A DNA stretch of 17,336 bases from CAZWSC01 sp964636385 (GCA_964636385.1 CAZWSC010000098.1:1-17336); one strand, 5' to 3'; counted from the stretch's first letter, positions 1 through 8,271 are shown. Numbers and translations: made by a program. The notes: generated by a model not told the origin, from the sequence alone.

Positions 1-1635
1 CCCCCCCCCTCCCGCCGCCTGCTGCTCCCCCCCCGCCTCAGCCCGCCTCTCCCGCTCTGCCTGCGCCAGTCTCTCCCGCTCTGCCTGTGCCTGCCGCTCA
101 CGCTCCGCCTCAGCCCGCCTCTCCCGCTCTGCCAGCGCCTGTCTCTCCCGCTCCGCCACTGCAGCCCTCAGAGAAGGCAGCTTCCGCAGCGTATCAACCA
201 TGCGCTCATCCTGTGGCGAAAGCTCGAGCCCCTCTCGCACCAGGCGCTCCACCCGGTCAAGATCAGCGGCCTTGAGTGCGACGGCTAACTCCTCGTGAAG
301 CCTGTCCAGACGCTTCTGCCTCCCCGACACCTCCGCCAGGACAGACCCGGCATCGCTGTCGCCTTCGCGGAGACCAAGCGCAAGCTCAGCCTCCTTCTTC
401 GCAAGCGAGTACTCATACGCCTCGATATGCTTCCGCGCGCGCGCCATGTGGCTGCGGTACTGCCGTTCCCCGGGGATGTTCACGCCACATCTTCCGCAGT
501 GCTTCCCTCCTCGACGCTGCTCGTAACCACAGTCCTCAACAGGGCAAATCTCGAACAGCCCCTCGCCGCATTCCCTGCAGAACTTCGCATCTTCGGGGTT
601 AACAAACCCGCAATCTGGACAGGCGCCCGCCTGCTGGTCAGACACGCCGGGTGGCAGGGGCGAGCGAGCCATACCCAGGCCCGTAACACCTCTCCCGACT
701 CCGGCACCCGAAGCAACAGTCCCCGGCGCAGACCACACCCCCTTCTCCATCGCCCCCCAGAACTCGTCCACCGAGAACCAGCGGTCCGCAGGCTCGGGTT
801 TTAGCGCCCGCATTACGGCAGCGCTGATCGAGGCTGGAATCGCTTCCGGATCCACAGGGTCAGGCACCTGACCGGTCAGGATGTGGTAGATCGTCTTGCC
901 CAACGCATAGATGTCGCTGCGGTGGTCCACACGCTTCGCATCACGGCGCTGCTCGGGAGGCATGTAAGCAAGCGTCCCAAGCCCATACCCCGTCCGCGAA
1001 AGCTCAGACTCGCTGGCCATCCGCGCAAGGCCGAAGTCCACAATCTTCGCAACCCCATCCTTGGTGATCAGGATGTTCGACGGCTTGATGTCGCGGTGTA
1101 CAACACTGTGGCGATGAGCGTAGCTCAGCCCCTGGAAGACATGCCGCAGGATCGGAAGGGCTGTCTTCAGCGGCATTGCGCCATCTCGCTCCTGGCGCTG
1201 TTCCAGGTCTTCGCCCTCAACCCACTCCATGACGATGTAGTGGCGGCCGTGGTCCTCGCCGCGATCCAGGATCCCCACTATCGCCTGGTGATTCAGTCGC
1301 CCCACTGTCTCCGCCTCGCGAAGGAATCGCTCGATGCCAAGCTGGCTACCTTCCTGGCGGGCGCTCAGGAGCTTCACAGCCACCACCCGGCCGCCAAGCT
1401 TCAGGTCACGCCCCCGGTAGACAACCCCCATCCCGCCACGGCCGCGCTCTTCCAGAAGCTCATAGCGGCCGGCGAGGATCTCGCCGGGACGGGGAAGTTG
1501 CGAGGTGTCGGGCGGCACGTAGATCGTGTCGTTGTCGCGGGCAGGGGGGCCGGACCGACCCGAGACACTGGAGCCGCACTTCGGGCAGAAGTCGAAGTCC
1601 TCACTGATGGCTTTACCGCACCTGTGGCAGATCAT
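1..1635 (-). CDS. Ser/Thr protein kinase with zinc ribbons and AERER-repeat tail (partial, C-terminus beyond the edge)
   Basis: Eukaryote-like (Hanks-type) Ser/Thr kinase, open for 545 codons and running off the left edge. Domains: N-terminal zinc ribbon (C3, C6, C17, C20); kinase domain about 55-320 with glycine loop GRGGMG (65-70), VAVK lysine K88, HRDIKPSN (H180, D182), DFG (D200) and MPPEQ in place of APE; a second double zinc ribbon about 339-390 (CPDCG, CRECG, CGRCG); a helical, possibly TPR-like stretch; then five 8-residue AERER repeats (494-533) and a Gly-rich end. All catalytic residues are present, so it should be active. The ATG is the only start before an in-frame stop. It is the last visible gene of the operon, 73 nt after the CHAT gene. 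No transmembrane segment is seen in the visible part, so it is probably cytosolic. FHA-protein phosphorylation is inferred from context only. Confidence 0.93.
   Translation of the reverse strand, partial: MICHRCGKAISEDFDFCPKCGSSVSGRSGPPARDNDTIYVPPDTSQLPRPGEILAGRYELLEERGRGGMGVVYRGRDLKLGGRVVAVKLLSARQEGSQLGIERFLREAETVGRLNHQAIVGILDRGEDHGRHYIVMEWVEGEDLEQRQERDGAMPLKTALPILRHVFQGLSYAHRHSVVHRDIKPSNILITKDGVAKIVDFGLARMASESELSRTGYGLGTLAYMPPEQRRDAKRVDHRSDIYALGKTIYHILTGQVPDPVDPEAIPASISAAVMRALKPEPADRWFSVDEFWGAMEKGVWSAPGTVASGAGVGRGVTGLGMARSPLPPGVSDQQAGACPDCGFVNPEDAKFCRECGEGLFEICPVEDCGYEQRRGGKHCGRCGVNIPGERQYRSHMARARKHIEAYEYSLAKKEAELALGLREGDSDAGSVLAEVSGRQKRLDRLHEELAVALKAADLDRVERLVREGLELSPQDERMVDTLRKLPSLRAAVAERERQALAERERRAEAERERQAQAERERLAQAERERRAEAGGEQQAAGGGG
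37..156 (-). repeat. Five tandem 24-bp units encoding AERER(R/Q/L)A(E/Q/L)
   Basis: Five in-frame 24-bp copies in the kinase gene encode an 8-residue charged helical unit starting AERER. The units are AERERQAL, AERERRAE, AERERQAQ, AERERLAQ and AERERRAE. They probably form a rigid single helix or coiled coil. After them come Ala-Gly-Gly-Glu-Gln-Gln and a Gly-rich stretch encoded by runs of C on the plus strand (27-34 and 1-9), so the tract is prone to copy-number change or misassembly. Confidence 0.85.
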
Positions 1636-1708
1636 AAGTCCCGATCCCGAAAGGTTCCATCTTCAGCAGCGTCACTCCGCAGAACGGCCAGAAGATACCT
1701 GTATGCTT

Positions 1709-3898
1709 TTACACCATCCGGTTCACGTAGACAACGCCATCTTCCAGGTGCGTGATCCTGGCCTCGGACTTCCGGGCCAGTTCCTCCGCCATAAGCCCTG
1801 CATACCATGCCGGAACAGCCGCCCGACCCGCGAACTCCTGCAGCAGCACATCCTCATTCACCGCCATCTCGGCCCGAAGGGCGTCGAGCAGATCCGGGTC
1901 GGACCGGGCCGCCAGAAGGCCGGAGACCACGCTCAGTGCTGCCGACTCCCACTCGTCCGGCACACGCCCTCGAATCTCGCCGGATCGCGGACCTGCAGCC
2001 AGAGATCCACCATGATGAGTGCTGCAGATCTGCACGCACAGCTTCGCACCGCCGGCATCGGCAGCCCCAAGCGGAGTGGCCAGAGCTTCGAAGCGCTCCT
2101 CCCGCCCCCCGGGTTTCCCCTTCGCCTGCGGCCTGAGTCGGTCGTCCTCCACCCTCATCCGGGCGATTGCCCGCTGCGCACTCGCCGCACTCATGGGACG
2201 CCACAGCAGGTCATCACCGAGGAGGGCTTCCAGGTCCGGGGAGATCAGGGTCCGGCACCTGTAGTCGCGGCGCTCGGTACGGAGCTTCCCCTTCCGGGTC
2301 AACCGGAATCTGAACTCCAGCGCACCTTCCTGCGGAAAGTGATCCGCGTGCCTGGGATCACCCATCAGGCGCAGTCGTGTCGCAAGGGAGGTAGCTCCCG
2401 GCAGCGGAGTCCAGACCGGCTCCCCGTCGACACGGAGGTTGTACAGGCTGCCGTCGATCCTGACCCGTACCTCACCCCGGTCGCCAAAGGCCATCACGCG
2501 CATGCGCGCGGTCACGCTCTCCAGGTATGACAGCACACACCTGCATACCTCCTCCCGAGGCAGCCACGTCACCAGACTGCCCGCGCTCTGGAGTCGCCGC
2601 GCTTCATTGCGCTTCTGCTCCGTTGTGAGGGCGTGTGCGTCGCAGCAGGCGTTGAAGGGATCTGACATCTTCCCGGGATCCAGGGCCCGGAAGCACCCGC
2701 TGTGCCTGCACTGGCTGAAGCTGAACTGCGTGGATCCGCCTGAAGAGGCAGTCTCGTTGCAGGAGACCTCCCCTTCCCGGATGGAGACGGCAGAAGCTTC
2801 ACGGCCCTCTGCGTCCCCTGAGGGTGATCCGGGTTTCGCGGAGCCCCGTGATGCCACGGCAGCGGGAAGCCGGAAGCAGGGATCCCCGTACAACACGTGC
2901 GCACAGGAGAAGAGGAGTTCGGGGTAGGAGTCACGCACTGCCTGCCGGGCCCCCCTAAGCGCATCTCCAACCGTGCGTCCCTCCAGCAGGGACCGGTAGA
3001 AGACTTCCATCATCTGCGAACTGACGGGAGCATCCGGCAGCATTACCGAGGCGCTTACAAGCGCTCTGGTCCCTGCGGAGAGAAGGGCCTCGGCCATGCG
3101 GTCGGGGCCAAGTGTCTCCGACACGGCCGGGGCTGCTGCGTGGGCATCCGGCCCGCATGAGTGGAGCACCATGACCGCGGGCAGGGATCTCCCGCCCGCC
3201 GAGGCGATGATGCTCTCGATCGACAGATCCTCACCCCCGCCAAGAACGAGTGCGGCTGCTGCGGAATCGCCTCTGCCGCCCGCCTCGAGATGGCCGGCGT
3301 AGTGCATGCACCCGGCGTCCCAGATGTGCTCGCGCACCCAGTCGGGCGACACGTCACCTGATCTGAACTCAATCGAGCCCCTGAGCCCGGGAAACCCCGC
3401 TGTCAGGAGTTCAAGCAGCCTGTCTCCTTCGTACCACGCGTTCTCCAGGTCGCCGGCGGGATCGGCGATGATGACCATCTTCCTGCGCGCCTCTTCGCAG
3501 CCGGCAGGCGGGGACTGGGGAAGTGCGATCTCCCGGGCCAGCACGTGGGCCAGCGCGAGATGATCGCGGCCGTTGTGAAGAAACTCCCAGGGAATCCCCC
3601 CCGGAGCTTCATCGGCATCGACGAGAAGGACCTGTCCTTCGCACTCGGCCAGCGCCTCGCGAATCCCTGGCGGACAGATCTGTGCAAACAGGGTGCGGCT
3701 TCGTCGACGCAGGGCTTCAAGATCCCGGCCTCCGCGGCCATGAAGATGATCCTGTATCTGCCTGCGAAGCTCCAGCGCCTGTCCCGCCACATCCGCGTTC
3801 ACACCGGCGGCAACGGCCCTCAGCGTTGGGAAGCCGTCTCGAACAAGCGTGCTGACCAGTGAATCGCCCTCCGCCCGCAGTGACCAGCGCGCCATCAT
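1709..3898 (-). CDS. CHAT-domain caspase-like protease with C-terminal GspE/PilB-N2-like region
   Basis: 729 aa. Residues about 80-345 form a CHAT domain (clan CD, caspase/separase-like cysteine peptidase): IPWEFL at 102-107, catalytic His in MHYAGH (H203), catalytic Cys in VLHSCGPD (C248), then the typical LLSAGTRALV helix-strand, FYRSLLEG and the C-terminal YGDPCFRL. CHAT enzymes cleave specific protein partners. No TPR is fused at the N-terminus, unlike many CHAT proteins. A Cys-rich linker (C397, C402, C418, C419) is followed at about 450-550 by a stretch with the order and spacing of the N2 domain of GspE/PilB ATPases (VRVRIDG, RLRLMGD, PQEG); no Walker motifs follow. Residues 560-729 were not recognised. 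The start ATG overlaps the upstream stop by 4 nt (ATGA), giving translational coupling to the anti-sigma-like gene. CHAT identity is firm; the N2 call is tentative. Confidence 0.88.
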   Translation of the reverse strand: MMARWSLRAEGDSLVSTLVRDGFPTLRAVAAGVNADVAGQALELRRQIQDHLHGRGGRDLEALRRRSRTLFAQICPPGIREALAECEGQVLLVDADEAPGGIPWEFLHNGRDHLALAHVLAREIALPQSPPAGCEEARRKMVIIADPAGDLENAWYEGDRLLELLTAGFPGLRGSIEFRSGDVSPDWVREHIWDAGCMHYAGHLEAGGRGDSAAAALVLGGGEDLSIESIIASAGGRSLPAVMVLHSCGPDAHAAAPAVSETLGPDRMAEALLSAGTRALVSASVMLPDAPVSSQMMEVFYRSLLEGRTVGDALRGARQAVRDSYPELLFSCAHVLYGDPCFRLPAAVASRGSAKPGSPSGDAEGREASAVSIREGEVSCNETASSGGSTQFSFSQCRHSGCFRALDPGKMSDPFNACCDAHALTTEQKRNEARRLQSAGSLVTWLPREEVCRCVLSYLESVTARMRVMAFGDRGEVRVRIDGSLYNLRVDGEPVWTPLPGATSLATRLRLMGDPRHADHFPQEGALEFRFRLTRKGKLRTERRDYRCRTLISPDLEALLGDDLLWRPMSAASAQRAIARMRVEDDRLRPQAKGKPGGREERFEALATPLGAADAGGAKLCVQICSTHHGGSLAAGPRSGEIRGRVPDEWESAALSVVSGLLAARSDPDLLDALRAEMAVNEDVLLQEFAGRAAVPAWYAGLMAEELARKSEARITHLEDGVVYVNRMV

Positions 3899-4665
3899 GA
3901 CTCATCACCCTTCGCTTCACCGCCGCAGCGGTCTTCCGGCCCCAGCACCGTGACATCGACCTCTCCCAGAAGCGTGTCGCCTTCCCTGAGCAGCAGGCGG
4001 TAATCCCCGGGCCGGATGCGATCGCTCTCCCAGATGAAACCGTCCGGGGATTCCCGAAACGGCTGGAAGCAGATCCGCCGGCCGGCCCTGTGCAGTTCAG
4101 CCACAAGGGCACCGAAGTCGCCTTCTCCCCTGCGTCCCACGAGTTGAACCCGGCAGGCGTCCTCTCCCGTCGGATTCGCAACCAGCGTCAGCTTCCGTCC
4201 CGAAAGCTCATACTCCACCTGGAAGCCGCCGCGCCAGCCGCCCTGCTTCGGGCCCCTGCTCGGCACCGCTGCGGGCACGAGCTGTCCGGGAAAACTGAGC
4301 GCCTCGATCCCGTCCCTGACGATCTGCAGTACGAAGCGGGCTGCGGCGCCGACCCGGGCACCCGTCTCCTTCACAGTCTGCACGGGCGGATCCGGGAAGG
4401 ACTCGCGGGCGAGCATCGCCTCGCTGTAGCAGCGGGCGCAGCAGGCGCAGCTTTCCAGGCGCATCTCCACGGCCTCCTCCTCTTCCGGGCCGAGAACGCC
4501 GTCCATGAAATCCCAGAGCACGGCCAGCAGGGCCTCTTCGCTCCCGGCGTGGCCGCATAACGGCCGCACCTTTCCTTCGCCTGCATGCCGGCGGGCGATC
4601 GCACGGAAGACCTCATCAAGGCGCTCTCTCCCGTCGTTACCAGTGTTCTCGTGTGCGCTCATCAT
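3895..4665 (-). CDS. Zinc-finger anti-sigma-like cytosolic protein, His of the HCC motif replaced
   Basis: 256 aa. Residues 45-80 resemble the zf-HC2/ZAS domain of anti-sigma factors: a helix LWDFMDGVLGPEEEEAVEMRL followed by C73-A-C-C76. The His expected at the first ligand position is Arg69; a CGH at 37-39 or Cys79 could supply another ligand. The C-terminal half (about 140-245) looks beta-rich, ending RPGDYRLLLREGDTLLGEVDVTV like an Ig/fibronectin-type sandwich. No transmembrane helix is visible, so it is not a membrane anti-sigma. The gene starts 4 nt after the sigma gene stop and overlaps the CHAT start by 4 nt. Sitting between sigma factor and protease, it is the natural candidate for sigma partner and protease substrate (inference). 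The first of two ATGs is used because a GAAGGG lies 8 nt upstream. Confidence 0.65.
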   Translation of the reverse strand: MMSAHENTGNDGRERLDEVFRAIARRHAGEGKVRPLCGHAGSEEALLAVLWDFMDGVLGPEEEEAVEMRLESCACCARCYSEAMLARESFPDPPVQTVKETGARVGAAARFVLQIVRDGIEALSFPGQLVPAAVPSRGPKQGGWRGGFQVEYELSGRKLTLVANPTGEDACRVQLVGRRGEGDFGALVAELHRAGRRICFQPFRESPDGFIWESDRIRPGDYRLLLREGDTLLGEVDVTVLGPEDRCGGEAKGDES

Positions 4666-4669
4666 CTTT

Positions 4670-5896
4670 TCATCCCTTCCGTTGCGGTCCTTCCGCCGCC
4701 AGCAGCTTCTCCAGCTGCCTGCGGCCCCGATGGACCTGGGCCGTGGCTCCGGCTTCCTTGAGCCCCAGGATCTTCCCTATCTGCGCGTAGGTCGGTGTCG
4801 GGAAGACCGACCGCCGCGCCTCGAGTGAGCTGATCTTCCTCTTCGTCCGAAGGATCACGCGGCACGCCTTCTGATACTCACAGCGCAGGCGGGAGCGTGA
4901 TTCGCCTGGCTCGGTCCGGGCCGCCTCCTGGATTTCGCGGACGGAGAGGTCGCGGGCCTCCAGGGACCAGCGGTCGAGCTCCTCATGGCTCACCTTCAAC
5001 GCTGCCGCGGCCCGTTCAAGGTCATCAATCTTCCTGAGTGCGTCCCGCAGGCGCAGCCGCTGGGCCGCCAGGATCTCCTCGTCGGAGTCAACAATACCTG
5101 CGTTGAAGCGTTCAACCAGCGGGGCTCTCAGCGCCTCCGCCTCCGCCTGTACAACTTCATCGGGCACCTTCCGCCACGCGGCGATCGCAGCGGCTACATC
5201 CCCGGGCAGAACAAGCGCGACGCAGTAGTAGAGGTAGAGGGCGGCGCGGGTCCTGGGTTTCAGTTGTGCAAGCGCCTTCTCCAGCCGTGTGTGGAGATCC
5301 TCCACCCCTGTACCGTCGCCCGATAAGGCGTGATCCCAGGCCTCCGGCATGGCTGTCTTCGCTCCGGGCTTCAGCGTGAGCGGGACACCCTCATCCTGGT
5401 ACCGTGTGCCGGACAGTTCCTCGCGCGAGCTCTCGAGGCGCATGAGTTCTGCCTGGGAGATCCCGGTGCTGCGTCCGTCCACGCGCACGGGCGAGCGGAA
5501 CCAGTCGATGCAGGCGTTCCGAATCGACCGGCGCAGCCAGTTCGTGAGCCTCGGCTGCCCGCCGTCTCCAGTGGCGGGCGCATCGAGTTCTGCGAAGCTG
5601 CCGAGGAAACGGGGAAGCGTGTCCCCGGAGAACTTCCTGTCCCACAGATAGGTGAACAGCGGATCGTAGAAGCTCTCGCACTCGACCTCGCCCCTCCACG
5701 ATCCATCGGCCCCGCGTACACGGTAGCGGCAGTAGCCGTAGCTTGTTCTGCGGATCTCGTCGTCCAGGACGGGGATGCACAGGGCCAGAAACCTGTCCCT
5801 GGACTCCAGGGCATCGCTCCCGTCTGCGAGGATAACCGGCACGAGTCTCCTGCCTTCCGCTTCGAGCGCCTCGACCTGTTGGAAAGTCACCGCCAC
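4670..5896 (-). CDS. Sigma-70-family (ECF-like) factor with about 135-aa insertion in region 4
   Basis: 408 aa, about twice the length of a standard ECF sigma. A region 2-like part spans about 30-135 (YDPLFTYLWDRKF, then NWLRRSIRNACIDWFR at 119-134, matching the region 2 end of ECF factors). The first helices of region 4 appear at 202-230 (ALAQLKPRTRAALYLYYCV), but the recognition helix-turn-helix lies much later, 369-400 (TYAQIGKILGLKEAGATAQVHRGRRQLEKLL read in two pieces). Between them sits a charged helical segment of about 135 aa. Role: promoter recognition for RNA polymerase, probably held by the zinc-finger protein encoded next. The start is GTG, supported by GGAGG 7 nt upstream (5905-5909). 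No ATG lies nearby. Remote homology makes family assignment less than certain, but the region 2 and HTH signatures agree. Confidence 0.72.
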   Translation of the reverse strand: MAVTFQQVEALEAEGRRLVPVILADGSDALESRDRFLALCIPVLDDEIRRTSYGYCRYRVRGADGSWRGEVECESFYDPLFTYLWDRKFSGDTLPRFLGSFAELDAPATGDGGQPRLTNWLRRSIRNACIDWFRSPVRVDGRSTGISQAELMRLESSREELSGTRYQDEGVPLTLKPGAKTAMPEAWDHALSGDGTGVEDLHTRLEKALAQLKPRTRAALYLYYCVALVLPGDVAAAIAAWRKVPDEVVQAEAEALRAPLVERFNAGIVDSDEEILAAQRLRLRDALRKIDDLERAAAALKVSHEELDRWSLEARDLSVREIQEAARTEPGESRSRLRCEYQKACRVILRTKRKISSLEARRSVFPTPTYAQIGKILGLKEAGATAQVHRGRRQLEKLLAAEGPQRKG

Positions 5897-5926
5897 GCGC
5901 CTGCCTCCTGCTTCAGCTCCGGCCTG

Positions 5927-7084
5927 TCACCGGCCGCACTTCACGAGCGACCGGTTCAGCCGGTCGATCAATGAGTTCAGAGCGGGGATCTGCCCTCTCA
6001 CGGCATTGCCGTCGATCTGCCCGGACAGAAATGCCTCCTGGATCTCCTCCAGCGCCTGCCGGGTACGGCAGGCAAGCGCGAAGTCCTTCTCGTAGCTCTC
6101 GAACCACTCCCGCCATTCCGCCTTGCCCGGCCTGCGTCCGGGAGCCAGTTCAGGCACGAGGGTGCGCAGGTTTACCTCGGCGGAGTCGAGCATCCGGCAG
6201 AGCTCCAGCGCATCCCGTGTAAGGGCCGGGTCTCCTGTACAACTCCAATGACGGACAATCCGGGCGGATGTCTGCACCTCTGATGCAATCAGCTCGCGAA
6301 TACGCCTGACCTGGTCAACCGCGCCGGAACCGCCCGAACTCCGGCGAAACGGCAGCCTGGGAGGAACGAACCCCCCGCTGCGTGCATGTGAACCGAGCAC
6401 CGAAAGGCGCACGGCCGCGTCCCTGTCGCCAGGGCGCGAGGTCCGGGAGAATGCCAGAGGAGGCAACGGCTCCTGATCCTGAGCCTCCCCGGCTGCCACC
6501 GGGCCCGTCAGCCTATCCAGGGAGATGGAGAAGTCCACTACCTCCACTCCGGCCCGGAGAAGGATCACGTCGAGCTTCCCGAGGAGGAATGCGGCATAAG
6601 AGCCCGGCAGAGGCCCCGGCTCCATGCCGGCGAAGCGGCCGGCCAGGGCCTCCCTGGTCAGTTCGGGCGCCAGGAGACTGCCGACAAGCCGCTCGAGGTC
6701 CTCCACTCCCCACGCATCCTCGTCCTGCGGATAAGCATCGATGACCGGCTGCGGGTCGGTAAGCCTGACCACCGCACGACAGAGGAGCGCAACCCGCTCC
6801 CTCTCCGACCCGGTCTCGGTCCGCACCGTGAAGCCCAGGGGCCAGCCGTCCTGCGCATCCCCCGGCGGCACAGGTCTGTACAAGCAGATCTTCTCCCCGC
6901 GCTTCGTGGCGCTCTCCCTGTCCAGAACACGTGCGCCTTCACCCCCCAAGATCGTCCCGCGCCATCCCCTGGGAAGGTTCCCCCGTGCGCGGAAGCCCGC
7001 ATCGACATCAACCCCGGCTGCCATGCGGATCAACTCGTCAGGCCCCGCGGTGCGAAGCTTCTCCAAAGCCTCCGAGAGTTTCAT
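5927..7084 (-). CDS. SPFH/band-7-like protein, small paralogue-like
   Basis: 385 aa, no signal peptide or membrane segment. Residues about 48-190 follow the SPFH pattern: ARVLDRESA, then VRTETGSERERVALLCRAV, VRLTDPQPVIDA, LVGSLLAPELTREALAGRF, and LLGKLDVILLRAGVEVVDFSI, matching the 'strand, helix, GL-V-strand' end of the SPFH fold seen in the larger protein at 13522-15702. A Pro/Arg-rich linker (200-260) precedes an alpha-helical C-terminal half. SPFH proteins form oligomeric membrane or phage-like scaffolds; the exact role here is unknown. Its ATG overlaps the transglycosylase stop by 4 nt (ATGA), and the sigma gene follows 30 nt after its stop. SPFH identity is an inference from pattern, not from close similarity. 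Confidence 0.5.
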   Translation of the reverse strand: MKLSEALEKLRTAGPDELIRMAAGVDVDAGFRARGNLPRGWRGTILGGEGARVLDRESATKRGEKICLYRPVPPGDAQDGWPLGFTVRTETGSERERVALLCRAVVRLTDPQPVIDAYPQDEDAWGVEDLERLVGSLLAPELTREALAGRFAGMEPGPLPGSYAAFLLGKLDVILLRAGVEVVDFSISLDRLTGPVAAGEAQDQEPLPPLAFSRTSRPGDRDAAVRLSVLGSHARSGGFVPPRLPFRRSSGGSGAVDQVRRIRELIASEVQTSARIVRHWSCTGDPALTRDALELCRMLDSAEVNLRTLVPELAPGRRPGKAEWREWFESYEKDFALACRTRQALEEIQEAFLSGQIDGNAVRGQIPALNSLIDRLNRSLVKCGR

Positions 7085-8271
7085 TGTCCTATCCCCTCTC
7101 CGTATATGGCTATCACCCTGTTCACGTAGTTGCGCGTCTCCCGGGCCGGCAGTCGGTCCTGCAGGGCCCTCTCCAGCTGCACGTGGTCAATCCTGTTGGC
7201 ATACGCCACAGCAGCCTGGGTGCTCCTGGTGGATGTAAGGGCATTTGCCACCGCTCCCGGTCCTGCGTTGTACGCTGCCAGTGTCAGGAGAAGCCTGCTT
7301 CGCCCGTCCGTGACATCCCGGAACGTCCTGTGCATGAGGATGTGAAGATATGCGGAGCCAAGCTGGATGTTCACATTCGGATCGAAGTAGTGCTCCCTGG
7401 TCAGCACTTTCGGTAGATCGGGGCAGATACTGTGCGCGTCCCGTCCGCCCGTGTTCGGCACCACCTGCATTAGGCCAAGCGCCCGTGCGGGCGACACCGC
7501 CTTCGGGTTGTACGCCGATTCTACCTCGATGACGGCCGCCACAAGCCCGGGATCGAGGTTGAATCGCCTGGCGTGGCGCACAACCAGCGGCCAGAAGCGC
7601 TCGGCGCGCCGGCTGAGATGATCCGGCAACAGGGGTGTTCTGAAAGTCGCGCACCGCTTCCTGCCTTCCCCTTCGCCGACTGAATGCCACCGCAGGGGTT
7701 CGGCATCCAGCAGATCACTGGCGGCCTGCCCGGGTTCGGCCAGGCTGCGCGACTCATGCGGGAGAGCGGGGATCTGGCCCTCCAGAAGCGCGAATCCCTC
7801 TTCCTGATCCGGGGAGACCCGCCAGGACAGGACATCGGTGAGAACCTCCCGCAACTGCCCACGTACAGCAGCTTCGTCTGTGAAACCGGGGGCGACCATG
7901 ACCTGCCCCTCGAGCCATCCTTCCTCGAACTGTACGATCACCCGCTCCCGCAGCGACTCCCCGTATCCGACGTAAACCTTGGGGCAGGATTCCAGCCTGT
8001 CGTCCCAGACAGCCTCGATCTCCGCCCGCCGGGCCGCGGCCTCGTGAAGCGAGCCTCCGGCAGAGCGCTCGAACTCCGTCGTGCGCCGGTTGAGCAGGGC
8101 GTCGAGGTCGGAGGAGGCATGCGGCGCATCGGCGGATGTCTCCACTCCGGCCCATGCGGACATGATCACTCCCACGGACATCAGTACGGCACGCACGACT
8201 TCGGAACACGCGCGGGTCTTCGCCGCGGCACCCGGAAGGATGCTCAGGATCATTGTCAGCAGATCGCGCAT
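7081..8271 (-). CDS. MltC-like murein lytic transglycosylase
   Basis: 396 aa from the chosen ATG. Cleaves the beta-1,4 MurNAc-GlcNAc bond of peptidoglycan with 1,6-anhydro product formation. A hydrophobic segment near residues 24-42 may be a signal or anchor. The N-terminal domain has the MltC_N (DUF3393) pattern AVWDDR...PKVYVGYGESLRERVIVQFEEG. The SLT domain (about 225-396) carries the catalytic Glu in VIEVESAYNP (E251), the GLMQVVP motif, and LAAYNAGPGAV. It resembles MltC in the GRDAH segment after the GLMQ motif. The ATG at 8271 is preceded by GGGAGG at 5 nt; an in-frame GTG at 8328 would add 19 residues with weaker support. Its stop overlaps the SPFH-like start. A wall-cutting enzyme here suggests that the products span or insert through the murein layer. 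Confidence 0.9.
   Translation of the reverse strand: MRDLLTMILSILPGAAAKTRACSEVVRAVLMSVGVIMSAWAGVETSADAPHASSDLDALLNRRTTEFERSAGGSLHEAAARRAEIEAVWDDRLESCPKVYVGYGESLRERVIVQFEEGWLEGQVMVAPGFTDEAAVRGQLREVLTDVLSWRVSPDQEEGFALLEGQIPALPHESRSLAEPGQAASDLLDAEPLRWHSVGEGEGRKRCATFRTPLLPDHLSRRAERFWPLVVRHARRFNLDPGLVAAVIEVESAYNPKAVSPARALGLMQVVPNTGGRDAHSICPDLPKVLTREHYFDPNVNIQLGSAYLHILMHRTFRDVTDGRSRLLLTLAAYNAGPGAVANALTSTRSTQAAVAYANRIDHVQLERALQDRLPARETRNYVNRVIAIYGEGIGQ

Noticed and set aside
37..156. CRISPR-like repetition
   Set aside because: Units are contiguous with no spacers and encode an in-frame peptide repeat.
883..1755. 290-codon open frame on the plus strand
   Set aside because: Antisense to the kinase and the CHAT 3' end; minus-strand kinase motifs are intact and the plus-strand protein has no recognisable domain.
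1526..2530. 334-codon open frame on the plus strand
   Set aside because: Mirror of the CHAT gene in GC-rich DNA; composition rich in Arg/Pro/His with no motifs.
2240..2560. A type II secretion ATPase gene
   Set aside because: No Walker A/B or Asp/His boxes; at most an N2-like domain within the CHAT protein.
1709..5896. Type III-E CRISPR accessory locus
   Set aside because: CHAT and sigma are present but no Cas7-11/gRAMP, Cas1 or repeat array is in the window; kept only as an analogy.
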